Origin: Pacificibacter marinus
GTDB taxonomy: Bacteria; Pseudomonadota; Alphaproteobacteria; Rhodobacterales; Rhodobacteraceae
NCBI RefSeq assembly: GCF_018860505.1
Contig: NZ_JAHKPU010000046.1
Span: forward strand, 1 to 64,000
DNA: 64,000 nucleotides
Direction: 5' to 3'
The notes beneath the pieces are model-generated. The model saw nothing but the letters and a program-made list of their open reading frames with translations, was not told the origin of the DNA and did not search any database. This document shows positions 37,030 to 47,354 of the stretch, in pieces. The translations under genes and the position numbers were made by a program. The stretch's first letter is position 1. Every line of letters begins with the position of its first letter.

Positions 37030-38541
37030 ATGATCGCGCGGACATTTACCGTCGCATTTGAAGGGGTAGAGGCACAGCGCGTCGAGGTGCAATGCGCGCT
37101 GGCCCCCGGCTTGCCGAATTTCACTATCGTGGGCCTGCCCGATAAAGCCGTCTCAGAAGCCCGCGAACGGGTGCGTGCGACCCTATCATCGATGCAAATA
37201 TCTCTGCCTTCAAAGAAAATTGTCATCAACATGTCCCCTGCGGACCTGCCCAAAACCGGTTCGCACTTTGACCTGCCGATTGTTCTGTCCGTGCTCGCAG
37301 CCACGGGTGTCATCCCCCCTGAGCGGGTCGAGACCTGCCTGTCGTTGGGCGAGCTATCACTTGACGGCACGCTTGTTGCAGTCTCTGGTGCGCTGCCTGC
37401 GGCGTTAAAAGCAGCAGAAATGGACTGCGATTTGCTGTGTCCAAAGGCCTGTCAATCTGAGGCCGCTTGGGTCGGCGCGACACCCGTTTACGGGGCAAAT
37501 CATTTGATGGAACTGGTCAAACATTTGGTCGGCGACATGCCATTACAGCAAGCGCACCCCGGCGAAATTGCCATGCCCGATCACGTCAAATGCCTGCGCG
37601 ATGTGAAAGGTCAAGAAAAAGCGAAGCGCGCTTTGGAAATCGCAGCTGCCGGCCAGCACCACCTGTTTATGGTCGGCACACCTGGGTCGGGCAAATCGAT
37701 GCTGGCGACACGCCTGCCCTCGATCCTGCCAACCCTCAGTGCCAGCGAGGCGCTTGAAACCTCTATTATCCATTCCCTGTCAGGCCTGATCGGCGAAGGT
37801 GGCATCAGTCGTGCGCGCCCTTTTCGTGAACCTCATCATACTGCATCCATGGCGGCAATCGTCGGTGGCGGGCGCGGCGCACAGCCAGGCGAAGTGTCTT
37901 TGGCGCATAATGGCGTGCTGTTTATGGATGAATTTCCAGAATTTCCGCGTGGCGTTTTAGAAAGCCTGCGCCAACCCGTTGAAAGCGGCGAGATCATGGT
38001 CGCCCGTGCCAACGCTCATATCAAATACCCTGCACGTTTCATGTTGGTCGCGGCTGCGAACCCTTGCAAATGCGGGTACTTGCCCGATCCTGAGCGTGCT
38101 TGCGCCAAAGTGCCTTTGTGCGGATCAGATTATTTGGGCCGCATCTCAGGCCCTTTGATGGATCGATTTGATTTGCGTTTCGAAGTGCCCCCCGTCCAGT
38201 TCACCGATCTAGAATTGCCGCCTTCGGGCGACAGCTCAAAAGTCGTGGCCCAGCGCGTGGAACGCGCACGCGACATTCAATTGGCGCGACTGGAAGGCAC
38301 AGGCTTGCGCACGAATTCGGAACTTGAAGGGCAAATGCTAGACGCCTTGGCCATGCCCGATTCTGAGGGCAAAGAGATGTTGAACACAGCTGCCGAAAAG
38401 TTGAGCTTATCTGCGCGCGGCTATCACCGCGTGATGAAGGTCGCGCGCACCATTGCTGATCTCGATCACTCGGACGATGTGCGTCGCCCTCATATCGCCG
38501 AAGCGCTCAGTTATCGTGTCGTGTCAGGTGCCTTAAATTGA
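37030..38541 (+). CDS. comM: YifB/ComM family Mg-chelatase-like AAA+ ATPase
   Basis: The 503-residue protein starts with a Lon-protease-like domain (GLPNFTIVGLPDKAVSEARERV, and PADLPKTGSHFDLPI), then an AAA+ Mg-chelatase domain with Walker A GTPGSGKSM (about residue 215), REPHHTAS and Walker B GVLFMDEFPEF, a Cys-rich insert (NPCKCGYLPDPERACAKVPLC) and a C-terminal helical domain. ComM is a branch-migration helicase aiding integration of incoming DNA in natural transformation. ATG 37030 follows TAGGAGG. Its last 31 bases overlap the convergent esterase gene. Confidence 0.94.
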   Translation: MIARTFTVAFEGVEAQRVEVQCALAPGLPNFTIVGLPDKAVSEARERVRATLSSMQISLPSKKIVINMSPADLPKTGSHFDLPIVLSVLAATGVIPPERVETCLSLGELSLDGTLVAVSGALPAALKAAEMDCDLLCPKACQSEAAWVGATPVYGANHLMELVKHLVGDMPLQQAHPGEIAMPDHVKCLRDVKGQEKAKRALEIAAAGQHHLFMVGTPGSGKSMLATRLPSILPTLSASEALETSIIHSLSGLIGEGGISRARPFREPHHTASMAAIVGGGRGAQPGEVSLAHNGVLFMDEFPEFPRGVLESLRQPVESGEIMVARANAHIKYPARFMLVAAANPCKCGYLPDPERACAKVPLCGSDYLGRISGPLMDRFDLRFEVPPVQFTDLELPPSGDSSKVVAQRVERARDIQLARLEGTGLRTNSELEGQMLDALAMPDSEGKEMLNTAAEKLSLSARGYHRVMKVARTIADLDHSDDVRRPHIAEALSYRVVSGALN

Positions 38542-39410
38542 TCATCGATAAAGGCGTAGAGGTCTTGCAATGCGGCATCGGCCTCGTTCAAGCGGTCATG
38601 AAACAGCTGCCAAACATGGGGTAAATCGTGCCATTCTTTCGACACCACAAGACCGCCCTCTGCCCGCAAATGCGCAGCCATGCGACGGCCATCGTCGGCC
38701 AAGATCTCACTGTCGCTCCATTGCATGAACACGGGCGGCGCATTCTTGTACCGAGCAAAAAGCGGCGAGGCGCGTGGGTCTTGAGGATCGCCATTGTGCA
38801 GATAGTGTTTGCGCACCTCGTAAATGCGCTCCACTGGCAAAATCGCATCTGTTTGCGCGTTTGTACTCAGCGTACTGCCCTTGAAACTCAAATCCGTCCA
38901 AGGCGAAAAGGCAAAAGCGGCACGTGGTCGGTGATCCGTTTCACACAAATGCGACAGCACAGCCAAGGTCAATCCGCCGCCAGCACTGTCACCCCCAATC
39001 ACCAAATGATCCGACAGAGGTTCTAACGCTTGGGCAACGGCACAGGCATCATCAAAGGCGGCCGGAAACGGATGCTCAGGCGCAAGACGGTACGCAGGCA
39101 AAATGACTTCTAGCTTGGTCTTTGCCGCAATGGTGCCCGCGAGCGCGCAATGCGTCGCGGGCGACCCCATAATGTAAGCGCCGCCATGCAAATACAAAAG
39201 TGTGCCACGGGCGTCTTTTGGGGTCAGCTTGCGACACGATATGCCGCCAATTTTCACGGTTTCGTCTTTGAGGCCCCGCTCGCGCGGGAACCCCAAGGCT
39301 TGCAGTTCAAAGTTTTGCCGCTGCACCTCAACAGTCGGGAGCCACGCCAATTTGCGTTTTTCAACAGTGCGTAGCCAAAAGTTCAACACATCGCGGCGAC
39401 GAAACAACAT
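38511..39410 (-). CDS. alpha/beta hydrolase (hormone-sensitive-lipase family esterase)
   Basis: A 299-residue cytosolic esterase. The HSL oxyanion motif LYLHGGAYIMG, the nucleophile elbow GGDSAGGGL, then SDSEILADDGRRM (Asp of the triad) and DLPHVWQLF (His) are all in order. The substrate is unknown; such enzymes take short acyl esters. It starts at ATG 39410, immediately after the gshB stop, so it is probably co-transcribed with gshB. Confidence 0.9.
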   Translation of the reverse strand: MLFRRRDVLNFWLRTVEKRKLAWLPTVEVQRQNFELQALGFPRERGLKDETVKIGGISCRKLTPKDARGTLLYLHGGAYIMGSPATHCALAGTIAAKTKLEVILPAYRLAPEHPFPAAFDDACAVAQALEPLSDHLVIGGDSAGGGLTLAVLSHLCETDHRPRAAFAFSPWTDLSFKGSTLSTNAQTDAILPVERIYEVRKHYLHNGDPQDPRASPLFARYKNAPPVFMQWSDSEILADDGRRMAAHLRAEGGLVVSKEWHDLPHVWQLFHDRLNEADAALQDLYAFIDDQFKAPDTTR

Positions 39411-40355
39411 TTATGCGGACCTCTTTGCCTCGATCGCTTGCCACAATTTTTCAGCCGTATTGGTGCCATCAAAGCGTTCCAGCTCTTGGATACCTGTGGG
39501 TGAGGTCACGTTGATTTCGGTCAGATAATCACCGATCACATCGATACCGACAAAAATCTGACCTTTTTCGCGCAAAAGCGGACCAATAGCAGCACAGATT
39601 TCCAAATCACGCGCGCTCAGTCCGATTTTTTCAGGCCGTCCGCCGACATGCATATTGGACCGTGTTTCGCCTTTTTGCGGCACACGATTGATCGCCCCCA
39701 CAGGTTCGCCATCAACCAAGATCACGCGTTTGTCGCCAGCCGAGACATCGGGCAAGAACTTTTGCACGATCAAAGGCTCGTTATTGATGCCACAAAACAG
39801 CTCATGCAAAGACGATAGGTTTTTGTCATCAGGCCCAAGACGGAACACGCCAGCCCCGCCATTGCCATACAGGGGCTTCAAAATCACATCGCCATGCTTG
39901 ACCTTGAACGCTTTGATCGTATCCAAATCACGTGCAATCGTCGTTGGCGGCGTTAGATCAGGGAAATTCAACACCAACAGTTTTTCAGGATAGTTGCGCA
40001 CCCAAAACGGATCATTCACCACCAAGGTGGTCTCAGAAATCATATCCAGCAAATGCGTCGATGTAATGTAGCCCATGTCGAAGGGCGGATCTTGGCGTAG
40101 CCAGACCACATCATAGGTCGACAGATCCACTTCGGTCTCATCGCCCAGCGTATAGTGATCGCCCTCAACCATTTGCACAGTGACTGGCCAGCCGCGTGCA
40201 GTGACCTTGCCCTCCTGAAACGCGAGCTTGTCAGGCGTGTAATAGAACAGCTCGTGCCCACGCGCCTGAGCTTCGAGCATGATACGAAACGTGCTGTCTG
40301 CGGTGATATCGATGGGACCGATAGGGTCCATTTGGATGGCAACTTTTAAGGACAA
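39411..40355 (-). CDS. gshB: glutathione synthase
   Basis: GshB ligates gamma-glutamylcysteine and glycine with ATP. The 314-residue ATP-grasp protein has the N-terminal [49 protein letters not shown], and the C-terminal [20 protein letters not shown]. The start is TTG 40355, backed by GAGGAG eight bases upstream; the ATG at residue 9 would remove conserved sequence. The gshB-yraN-rsmI-lpoA neighbourhood is common in alphaproteobacteria. Confidence 0.96.
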   Translation of the reverse strand: MSLKVAIQMDPIGPIDITADSTFRIMLEAQARGHELFYYTPDKLAFQEGKVTARGWPVTVQMVEGDHYTLGDETEVDLSTYDVVWLRQDPPFDMGYITSTHLLDMISETTLVVNDPFWVRNYPEKLLVLNFPDLTPPTTIARDLDTIKAFKVKHGDVILKPLYGNGGAGVFRLGPDDKNLSSLHELFCGINNEPLIVQKFLPDVSAGDKRVILVDGEPVGAINRVPQKGETRSNMHVGGRPEKIGLSARDLEICAAIGPLLREKGQIFVGIDVIGDYLTEINVTSPTGIQELERFDGTNTAEKLWQAIEAKRSA

Positions 40356-40456
40356 GGCTTTGTCTCCTCACAGGAACTTTCTTAATAGATGGACCAGCAA
40401 GCAACGTCATTCAATGGGGTGCATCGCACAAGGGCTGTGAAGCGATGCGAAAACCG

Positions 40457-40846
40457 TTAAATTGTGGCGTTTTCCAATATTTCAAGCGCGCCAGATCTGT
40501 CGACAAGGGCGACATCAATTTGCATATCGGTCAAAAACCCCTTGGGCGATTGCGCGATATAGTCCTCGGCGCTGGCACATATACGGGCCAGTTGTCGCGC
40601 AGACAGGCTTTGGGCCGCCTGCGCATGGGTTGCAGAGGATTTTACTTCGACGAAAAAATAAGCTTCATCTTTGGTGAAGATCAAATCGATCTCACCTGCC
40701 CGCCCCCGCCAACGCGCCTCGCTCAAAACATATCCGCGCGCGAGGTAATCTGCGCAGACGGCATTTTCAGCCTGTAAACCAGACTGATAGGCAAGCGCGC
40801 CGCGCACACGGCGTTGGGCATTTGGCAGGCTTTTTTCGCGTAGCAT
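40457..40846 (-). CDS. yraN: YraN family (UPF0102) nuclease-like protein
   Basis: A 129-residue protein with the restriction-endonuclease-like core: Glu in GLQAENAVCADYL, EARWRGRAGEIDLIF, and FVEVKSSATHAQ. These are the conserved E-D-ExK positions of the fold. The family is widespread and poorly characterised, perhaps acting on DNA. It begins 12 bases after the rsmI stop. Confidence 0.93.
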   Translation of the reverse strand: MLREKSLPNAQRRVRGALAYQSGLQAENAVCADYLARGYVLSEARWRGRAGEIDLIFTKDEAYFFVEVKSSATHAQAAQSLSARQLARICASAEDYIAQSPKGFLTDMQIDVALVDRSGALEILENATI

Positions 40847-40858
40847 TTAAGCGTTATC

Positions 40859-41728
40859 CTATTCCAATTTAAGCGCCTTTGATCGCTCAAGCGCCTGTTG
40901 ATACACTTGGCGTTTTTGCATGCCCAGCGCCTTTGCGACCGCAGCCGCCGCATCTTTGACCGTCATCTCAGCCAAAGCCGCATCCAAGGCCGTGTCTAAA
41001 TCTTCAGCGCTGGCCTCGACCGCTTCGGCGCGCGCCACCAGCAAAACGATTTCGCCTTTGAACGCACGATCTTTCAAACTTTCGCACAATTCACCCAAAG
41101 TGCCGCTGATCACCTCTTCAAATTTTTTGGTGATTTCGCGGCAAATGGCGGCTTTGCGCGTGCTTCCATATATCTCGCACAATTCCGTTAGCGTTTTGTA
41201 AATGCGGTTTGGACTTTCATAAAACCCCAAGGTGGCTTGAACAGGGCCAAATTCTGCAAAGAACGTTTTGCGCGCCCCAGCTGATGAGGGCGGAAACCCT
41301 GCAAACAAGAACCGATCCGAGGGCAGTCCCGCGATGGTCAAAGCCGCGATCATCGCAGAAGGTCCTGGTGCAGAGGTCACGAACAGTCCTGCCGCCAACG
41401 CTTCACGACTTAAAACGAATCCCGGATCGGCCACAAGCGGCGTGCCCGCCTCGGACGCATAGGCGACAGATTTGCCCTCGGCCATAAGCGCCAACAAGCG
41501 CGGGCGCGCTTTGGCGCCATTTTGATCATGGTAAGCAATCATCTTGCGTGTCCCCAAAGGTACGCCGTGCATATCCATCAACCGCCGCAAGGTACGGGTG
41601 TCTTCGGCGGCCAAAACATCGGCAGAGGCCAATGTATCAAGGGCGCGCAAGGTGATGTCGCGGGCATTGCCAATCGGGGTTGCAACAAAGTGCAAACCGG
41701 CGGGAAGGTGCTTTATCTCGAAGTCCAA
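40859..41728 (-). CDS. rsmI: 16S rRNA (cytidine(1402)-2'-O)-methyltransferase
   Basis: RsmI methylates the ribose of C1402 in the decoding centre. The 289-residue TP-methylase-fold protein has FVATPIGNARDITLRALDTLASADVLAAEDTR, VAYASEAGTPLVADPGF and GPSAMIAALTIAGLPSDRFLFAGFPP. The start must be TTG 41728: an in-frame TAA lies just upstream and no ATG precedes the conserved N terminus. It diverges from lpoA. Confidence 0.96.
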   Translation of the reverse strand: MDFEIKHLPAGLHFVATPIGNARDITLRALDTLASADVLAAEDTRTLRRLMDMHGVPLGTRKMIAYHDQNGAKARPRLLALMAEGKSVAYASEAGTPLVADPGFVLSREALAAGLFVTSAPGPSAMIAALTIAGLPSDRFLFAGFPPSSAGARKTFFAEFGPVQATLGFYESPNRIYKTLTELCEIYGSTRKAAICREITKKFEEVISGTLGELCESLKDRAFKGEIVLLVARAEAVEASAEDLDTALDAALAEMTVKDAAAAVAKALGMQKRQVYQQALERSKALKLE

Positions 41729-41837
41729 GGGATTTCCAAGTCTTTGCGGCGTTTACTCTTTGGGGCAGGTCGCATAGTCTGCGGCCAATTAATGTTGTCC
41801 CTAAAAAGCTGTCCACCGACAGGAGTGAGGTTCCCCT

Positions 41838-43019
41838 ATGTTCGCTGTTCTGAGCACCGCCCGCAAGTCAATCACTCGCATCACTGCCGTTTTGTCGATC
41901 ATGACGCTCGCGGCCTGTGACCCAAGCATGATGCCAAGCCCCACTGGCGGACCAAGCATCAACACCAGCAAGCCTATCCCCGTAGCTCTATTGGTTCCCT
42001 CTAACTCAGATCAAGCAACAGACAACGCGCTAGCGCAGTCTATTGAAAACGCTGCACGATTGGCGATGGCAGATTTGGATGGCGTCCAAATCGATCTACG
42101 CGTTTACCCCACCAGCGGGCAAGCAGAGCGCGCGTCTGCTGCGGCCTCTCGTGCGATCAGTGAAGGTGCTAAAATCATTCTTGGCCCAGTCTATGGCGGA
42201 TCGACAAAATTGGCAGGCATCCCTGCCGCCAACGCTGGCGTGAACGTTCTATCGTTTTCCAACAACACAGACGTGGCTGGCGGTAACGTGTTCATTTTAG
42301 GCGCAACCTTTGACAACACAGCCAATCGCCTTGTTCAATATGCGGCCCAAAAGGGCAAACGCCGTATTGTGGTGGTCAACGCACAAAGCCCCGCAGAAAA
42401 TGCCGGCGCAACTGCAATCAAAGGGGCGATTACCCGCAATGGTGCAACACTGGCAGGCGAACAAAGTTTTGAATTGAGCCAAGAAGGTGTGGTCGCTGCG
42501 ATTCGCCCCATCGCCAACACAGTACGCTCTAGCGGCGCTGACGCAGTGTTCTTTACCTCAGGCAATGACGGCGCAATGCCACTTTTGGCGCAGATGTTGC
42601 CAGAAAACGGCATCACGTCACCTGACACACAATACATCGGCTTACAGCGTTGGAATTTTCCGGCCTCAGCTGTCTCGCTGCCAGGCTTGCAAAACAGCTG
42701 GTTCGCGATCCCAGATCAGCGCCTCGTACAAAACTTTTCTAATCGCTATTCCGCAGCTTACGGCCAAGCGCCTCACGCCCTTGCCGGCCTTGCCTATGAT
42801 GGGATCGCCGCTATTGGCGCCTTGGCTAAATCTGGTGACTCGCAAGCTCTGACAGCTCAGGCTTTAACACGCGGATCGGGCTTTGTTGGCGTGAACGGTA
42901 TCTTCCGCCTTAAAAGCGATGGCACAAACGAACGCGGCCTGTCCGTCGCAACCATTCAAAACAATCAGGTAATCGAGATTGACCCCGCACCAAGAGCCTT
43001 TGGCGGCGCTGGATTCTAA
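41838..43019 (+). CDS. LpoA-like penicillin-binding protein activator lipoprotein
   Basis: A 393-residue lipoprotein (lipobox LAAC, Cys27) with a periplasmic-binding-protein-like fold: IPVALLVPSN, DGVQIDLRVYPTSG, ILGPVYGGSTKLAG and RIVVVNAQSP. It matches the LppC/LpoA C-terminal family that stimulates class A penicillin-binding proteins. The residue after Cys27 is Asp, which in E. coli would signal inner-membrane retention; whether that rule applies here is uncertain. The gene sits between divergent rsmI and glnD, which overlaps its end by 41 bases. Confidence 0.88.
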   Translation: MFAVLSTARKSITRITAVLSIMTLAACDPSMMPSPTGGPSINTSKPIPVALLVPSNSDQATDNALAQSIENAARLAMADLDGVQIDLRVYPTSGQAERASAAASRAISEGAKIILGPVYGGSTKLAGIPAANAGVNVLSFSNNTDVAGGNVFILGATFDNTANRLVQYAAQKGKRRIVVVNAQSPAENAGATAIKGAITRNGATLAGEQSFELSQEGVVAAIRPIANTVRSSGADAVFFTSGNDGAMPLLAQMLPENGITSPDTQYIGLQRWNFPASAVSLPGLQNSWFAIPDQRLVQNFSNRYSAAYGQAPHALAGLAYDGIAAIGALAKSGDSQALTAQALTRGSGFVGVNGIFRLKSDGTNERGLSVATIQNNQVIEIDPAPRAFGGAGF

Positions 43020-45798
43020 GTCAGCCCTAGCCACATTTGTTCCGGCACCGCCGAACAGTATCATCTGCGCCCCTACGGCGATTTTCGACACGGCTGCCGT
43101 AGAGGCCGCACTTGAGGACGCCTTTGCAGCGAGCTCAAGCTACTCTGATGTGCGCAGCCAAACAGTGCGTATTTTGGGTAAGGCCAGTGAACAGGGCCGC
43201 GCTGCGATTGAAAGCGCGATCATGCAGGCGCCGCGCAATGCGCGCCCTGCGACCCACGCCTATGCTTGGTTAACAGATTGCATTGTCACCACAATCCTTT
43301 ACGTATCGCAGACCAAACTGCACCCCAACGACACCCCCTCGGCCGGCGAAAACATCGCTGTTTTGGCTGTTGGCGGATATGGACGCGCAGAAATGTCGCC
43401 GCATTCAGATGTCGACCTGTTGTTCCTCGCGCCACATAAAATCACTGGCTGGGTCGAAAGCGTGATCGAAAGCATGCTCTACATGTTTTGGGATCTGCAT
43501 CTCAAAGTTGGGCATTCATCCCGCACGATCCGCGATTGCATTCAGCTTGGCAAAGAAGATTACACCATCCGCACAGCGATGCTTGAAGTGCGCTACTTGG
43601 CAGGTAACCGCGCCTTAACACAAGAATTGCAGCAAAAATTACGCGATGATTTGTTTAAAAACACAGCACGCGAATTCACCGAAGCCAAACTCGCCGAGCG
43701 CGCCGACCGCCATAAAAAGCAAGGCGGCCAAAGATATGTGGTTGAGCCAAATATCAAAGAGGGCAAAGGCGGTTTGCGCGATTTGCAATCCTTGTTCTGG
43801 ATCGCAAAATACGTTCATGATGTGCGCGATACGGTTGATTTGGTCAAAGCTGGTGTCTTTACGCAGGACGAATTTCGCCAATTTGATGAAGCCGAGACCT
43901 TTTTACATGCCGTTCGCAACCAACTGCACCTGATCACAAAGCGCCCGATGGACCAACTGACCTTTGACCTTCAGGTCGAAGTGGCCGAACGCCTTGGCTT
44001 TATCGACCACTCAGGACGGCGCGCTGTCGAGCATTTCATGCAGTTTTACTTTGTCCACGCCACACGCGTGGGTGAATTGACCCGCATATTTCTTACTGCG
44101 CTTGAAGAACAGCACGTCAAACAAGAGCCTGCCCTGCAACGTCTTTTCAAACGCAAACGCAAAACCGTTGCAGGTTTCTACATCCATGGCGGCAGACTAA
44201 ATATCGACGACCACAAGGCGTTCCTTGCGGATAAGCTCAATCTGCTGCGCATATTCGAAGAATCTCTACGCACAGGCCACCTGATTCACCCAGATGTCAT
44301 GCGACTTATTTCAGCGAACCTAAATCTGTTTGATGACGCGTTTCGCAACCGCGCTGATGCAAAAAAAATGTTTCTCGATATTTTGCTCAAACATGGCAAC
44401 CCCGAACGGGGTCTGCGGCGGATGAATGAGTTGGGTGTGCTTGGCGCGTTTATGCCAGAATTCCAGCACATCGTGGCGATGATGCAATTCAACATGTATC
44501 ACAGCTACACTGTGGACGAACACACCATTCAAGTGGTGTCGAACCTTGCACAGATTGAGCGCGGCGAACTGATCGAAGAGCTTCCCGTGGCCTCAGGTAT
44601 CTTAGAACGCGGCATCAATCGCAAAGTGCTTTATGTGGCGATGCTGCTGCATGATATCGGCAAAGGACGTAAGGAAGATCACTCTATCATTGGCGCGCAA
44701 ATCGCGCGCAAAGTGGCCCCCCGCTTGGGACTTAAACCCGCCGAATGCGAAACCGTTGAATGGCTTGTGCGGTATCATTTGTTGATGTCAGACATTGCGC
44801 AAAAGCGCGATATATCCGATCCGCGCACAGTACGCGACTTTGCCAAAGCCGTCAAAACCCGTGAACGCCTTGATCTTTTGACAGTGCTCACGGTCTGCGA
44901 CATTCGCGGGGTCGGCCCTGGCGTTTGGAACAATTGGAAAGCCGTTTTGCTGCGCAATCTACACGCACAAACGGCGGATGCGATGGAGCACGGATTAGAA
45001 GCCGTCAATCGTGAAACCCGTGAAGGCGATGCCAAAAAAGCTCTGCGTGAAGCCCTCAAAGACTGGTCCCAAACGGCGCGCCGTGCCGAAATAAATCGTC
45101 ACTACGGTCCCTATTGGCAAGGTATGCCAACCTCTGTGCATGTGGTCTTGGCGCATTTGATGCAAGACATCAAAGACGACGAAATCAAAATCGAATTGAA
45201 ACCCGACGAAGATCGCGATGCGACCCGCGCTTGTTTCGCCATGACTGACCATCCCGGCATTTTCTCTCGCCTTGCTGGCGCTTTAGCACTTGTGGGGGCA
45301 AACGTCGTCGACGCGCGCACCTATACCACCAAAGACGGATATGCGAATGCGGCTTTCTGGGTGCAAGATGCCGATGGGCATCCTTATGAACAAGCGCGTT
45401 TGATCCGCTTAAAGCAGATGATCACCAAAACGCTTATGGGCGAAGTGGTGGCGCGCGATGCGCTTGTGTCACGCGATAAGATCAAAAAGCGCGAAAGCAA
45501 ATTCAGGGTCCCAACGTCGATCATTTTCGACAATGAAGGGTCAGAAATTTTCACCATCATTGAGGTGGATACCCGTGACAGACCTGGCCTGCTGCACGAC
45601 TTAACACGTGCAATGGCGTCCAATCATATCTCAATCGCGACAGCGCAGATCGCCACATACGGAGCGCAAGCCGTGGATGTATTCTATGTGAAAGATATGT
45701 TTGGCATGAAAATTCATTCTGAAAGCAAGCGCAATTCGTTAGAAAAGAAACTGCGCGAAGCCATCGAGCAAGGCGCAAAACGCGCGAGCGACGCATGA
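42979..45798 (+). CDS. glnD: PII uridylyltransferase / uridylyl-removing enzyme
   Basis: GlnD adds UMP to PII when glutamine is low and removes it when glutamine is high, the primary nitrogen sensor. Domains in order: nucleotidyltransferase (VGGYGRAEMSPHSDVDLLFL, around residue 135), a linker helicase-like region, HD phosphohydrolase (LLHDIGKGRKEDHS) and two C-terminal ACT domains (ATRACFAMTDHPGIFSRLAG and TIIEVDTRDRPGLLHDLTRA). No ATG is available; I give TTG 42979, with TTG 43000 as an alternative that starts nearer the stop of lpoA. Overlap with murJ at the end is four bases. Confidence 0.95.
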   Translation: MTPHQEPLAALDSKSALATFVPAPPNSIICAPTAIFDTAAVEAALEDAFAASSSYSDVRSQTVRILGKASEQGRAAIESAIMQAPRNARPATHAYAWLTDCIVTTILYVSQTKLHPNDTPSAGENIAVLAVGGYGRAEMSPHSDVDLLFLAPHKITGWVESVIESMLYMFWDLHLKVGHSSRTIRDCIQLGKEDYTIRTAMLEVRYLAGNRALTQELQQKLRDDLFKNTAREFTEAKLAERADRHKKQGGQRYVVEPNIKEGKGGLRDLQSLFWIAKYVHDVRDTVDLVKAGVFTQDEFRQFDEAETFLHAVRNQLHLITKRPMDQLTFDLQVEVAERLGFIDHSGRRAVEHFMQFYFVHATRVGELTRIFLTALEEQHVKQEPALQRLFKRKRKTVAGFYIHGGRLNIDDHKAFLADKLNLLRIFEESLRTGHLIHPDVMRLISANLNLFDDAFRNRADAKKMFLDILLKHGNPERGLRRMNELGVLGAFMPEFQHIVAMMQFNMYHSYTVDEHTIQVVSNLAQIERGELIEELPVASGILERGINRKVLYVAMLLHDIGKGRKEDHSIIGAQIARKVAPRLGLKPAECETVEWLVRYHLLMSDIAQKRDISDPRTVRDFAKAVKTRERLDLLTVLTVCDIRGVGPGVWNNWKAVLLRNLHAQTADAMEHGLEAVNRETREGDAKKALREALKDWSQTARRAEINRHYGPYWQGMPTSVHVVLAHLMQDIKDDEIKIELKPDEDRDATRACFAMTDHPGIFSRLAGALALVGANVVDARTYTTKDGYANAAFWVQDADGHPYEQARLIRLKQMITKTLMGEVVARDALVSRDKIKKRESKFRVPTSIIFDNEGSEIFTIIEVDTRDRPGLLHDLTRAMASNHISIATAQIATYGAQAVDVFYVKDMFGMKIHSESKRNSLEKKLREAIEQGAKRASDA

Positions 45799-47336
45799 AG
45801 CCTGTCCGTTTGATGCGCGGTTTTTTGACCGTTGGCAGTTGGACTTTGATGAGTCGCGTGCTTGGCTTTGTGCGCGATGCCTTGATCGCGGCTTATTTAG
45901 GGGCTGGCCCCGCAGCAGAAGCTTTTGTTGTGGCCTTTTCCTTGCCCAATATGTTCCGCAGGTTCTTTGCCGAGGGCACTTTGAACGTCGCATTTGTGCC
46001 GATGTTTTCGAAAAAAGTCGAAGCGAATGAAAACGCCCGCGCCTTTGCCGAAGATACGCTGTCGGCTTTGGCGGGAATATTAACGGTGTTGACCGTTCTA
46101 TCGATGATTTTCATGCCTATCATGGTCTCAGCTATGGCCGCTGGCTTCATTGGCGACACACGATTTGATCTGGCAGTACATTACGCGCGCATCACCTTTC
46201 CATACGTGTTGTTTATCTCACTTGGCGCTTTGTTCTCTGGAATTTTGAACGCGACTGGCCGATTTGCAGCGGCAGCAGCGGCACCCGTTATGCTAAATGT
46301 GATTTTATCAACAGCGATGGTTTTTGCGCATTTTATGGGGTTAGACGTGGCGACGGCGTTGGTTTGGGCCGTTCCCGTGGCGGGAGCTGCGCAATTGGCT
46401 ATCGTCTGGATCGCCGCCGCTAAGGCTGGGTTTTCCATCAAACCACGCCTGCCCCGTATGACACCTGAATTGAAAAAACTTCTTATTTTAGCGGGCCCTG
46501 CCGCACTTGCGGGTGGCGTTGTGCAGATCAATTTGCTGATAGGGCGTCAGGTGGCCTCGTTTTCTGAAGACGGCGCGTTGCAATATCTAAACCTTGCGGA
46601 TCGTTTGTATCAGTTGCCGCTGGGCGTTGTTGCGATTGCAATTGGCGTGGTCTTGCTGCCTGATTTATCAAGACGTTTAACCGCAGGTGATGGTGCTGGC
46701 GCGCGCACGGCCTATAATCGCGCCTTTGAATTTGCTCTGCTGCTGACCGTTCCAGCTGCGGTGGCTTTGATTGTCATTCCAGAGGCTTTAATCGGCGTGC
46801 TGTTTCAACGTGGCGCTTTTACCCCTGAAGATGCCGCTGCCACGGCGCTTGCGGTGGCCATCTACGGATTGGGCCTGCCTGCCTTTGTGATCCAAAAGGT
46901 TCTGCAACCCTTATATTTCGCCCGCGAAAACACCAAAACGCCCTTTCGCTTTGCGCTGTATTCTATGGTCGTCAATGCCGTGGCTGCCATTGGCTTGTCG
47001 TTTTGGCTTGGCTACCTCGCGGCGGCGGTTGCGACCTCTTTGGCCGCTTGGGGCATGGTTGCTTTGCTATGGATGGGTAAAAAGTCCATGGGCGATGACG
47101 TGGCTGCCGACACTCAATTGCGTCACCGTGCACCGCGTATTTTGATCTCTGCGCTTGCGATGGGGGGCATTCTATATGCCGCACAAATCGGGCTTGCGCC
47201 TGTATTTGATATCTCACGCCTGATCGCCACCGTGATTTTGGTCGTGCTTGGCATCATCAGCTATTTTGGCATCGGCCAAGCACTTGGCGCGTTGAATCTA
47301 CGCGATATTAAATCATCGATGAAGCGCGGCGGTTAA
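45795..47336 (+). CDS. murJ: lipid II flippase MurJ
   Basis: MurJ moves lipid II across the inner membrane for peptidoglycan synthesis. The 513-residue protein has about 14 membrane helices and the MviN hallmark N terminus GSWTLMSRVLGFVRDALIAA and PNMFRRFFAEGTLNVAFVPMF. It overlaps the glnD stop (ATGA), the usual glnD-murJ pairing in this group, and its stop codon lies inside a hairpin. Confidence 0.96.
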   Translation: MKPVRLMRGFLTVGSWTLMSRVLGFVRDALIAAYLGAGPAAEAFVVAFSLPNMFRRFFAEGTLNVAFVPMFSKKVEANENARAFAEDTLSALAGILTVLTVLSMIFMPIMVSAMAAGFIGDTRFDLAVHYARITFPYVLFISLGALFSGILNATGRFAAAAAAPVMLNVILSTAMVFAHFMGLDVATALVWAVPVAGAAQLAIVWIAAAKAGFSIKPRLPRMTPELKKLLILAGPAALAGGVVQINLLIGRQVASFSEDGALQYLNLADRLYQLPLGVVAIAIGVVLLPDLSRRLTAGDGAGARTAYNRAFEFALLLTVPAAVALIVIPEALIGVLFQRGAFTPEDAAATALAVAIYGLGLPAFVIQKVLQPLYFARENTKTPFRFALYSMVVNAVAAIGLSFWLGYLAAAVATSLAAWGMVALLWMGKKSMGDDVAADTQLRHRAPRILISALAMGGILYAAQIGLAPVFDISRLIATVILVVLGIISYFGIGQALGALNLRDIKSSMKRGG

Positions 47337-47346
47337 ACGCCGCGCT
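47323..47346. terminator. hairpin spanning the murJ stop
   Basis: Perfect 9-bp stem AGCGCGGCG/CGCCGCGCT with a GTTAAA loop containing the murJ TAA. A short TTTTAT follows after seven bases on the plus strand. It may end both murJ and the convergent rhomboid gene, but the T-run is weak and delayed. Confidence 0.5.
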
Positions 47347-47354
47347 GACATGTT

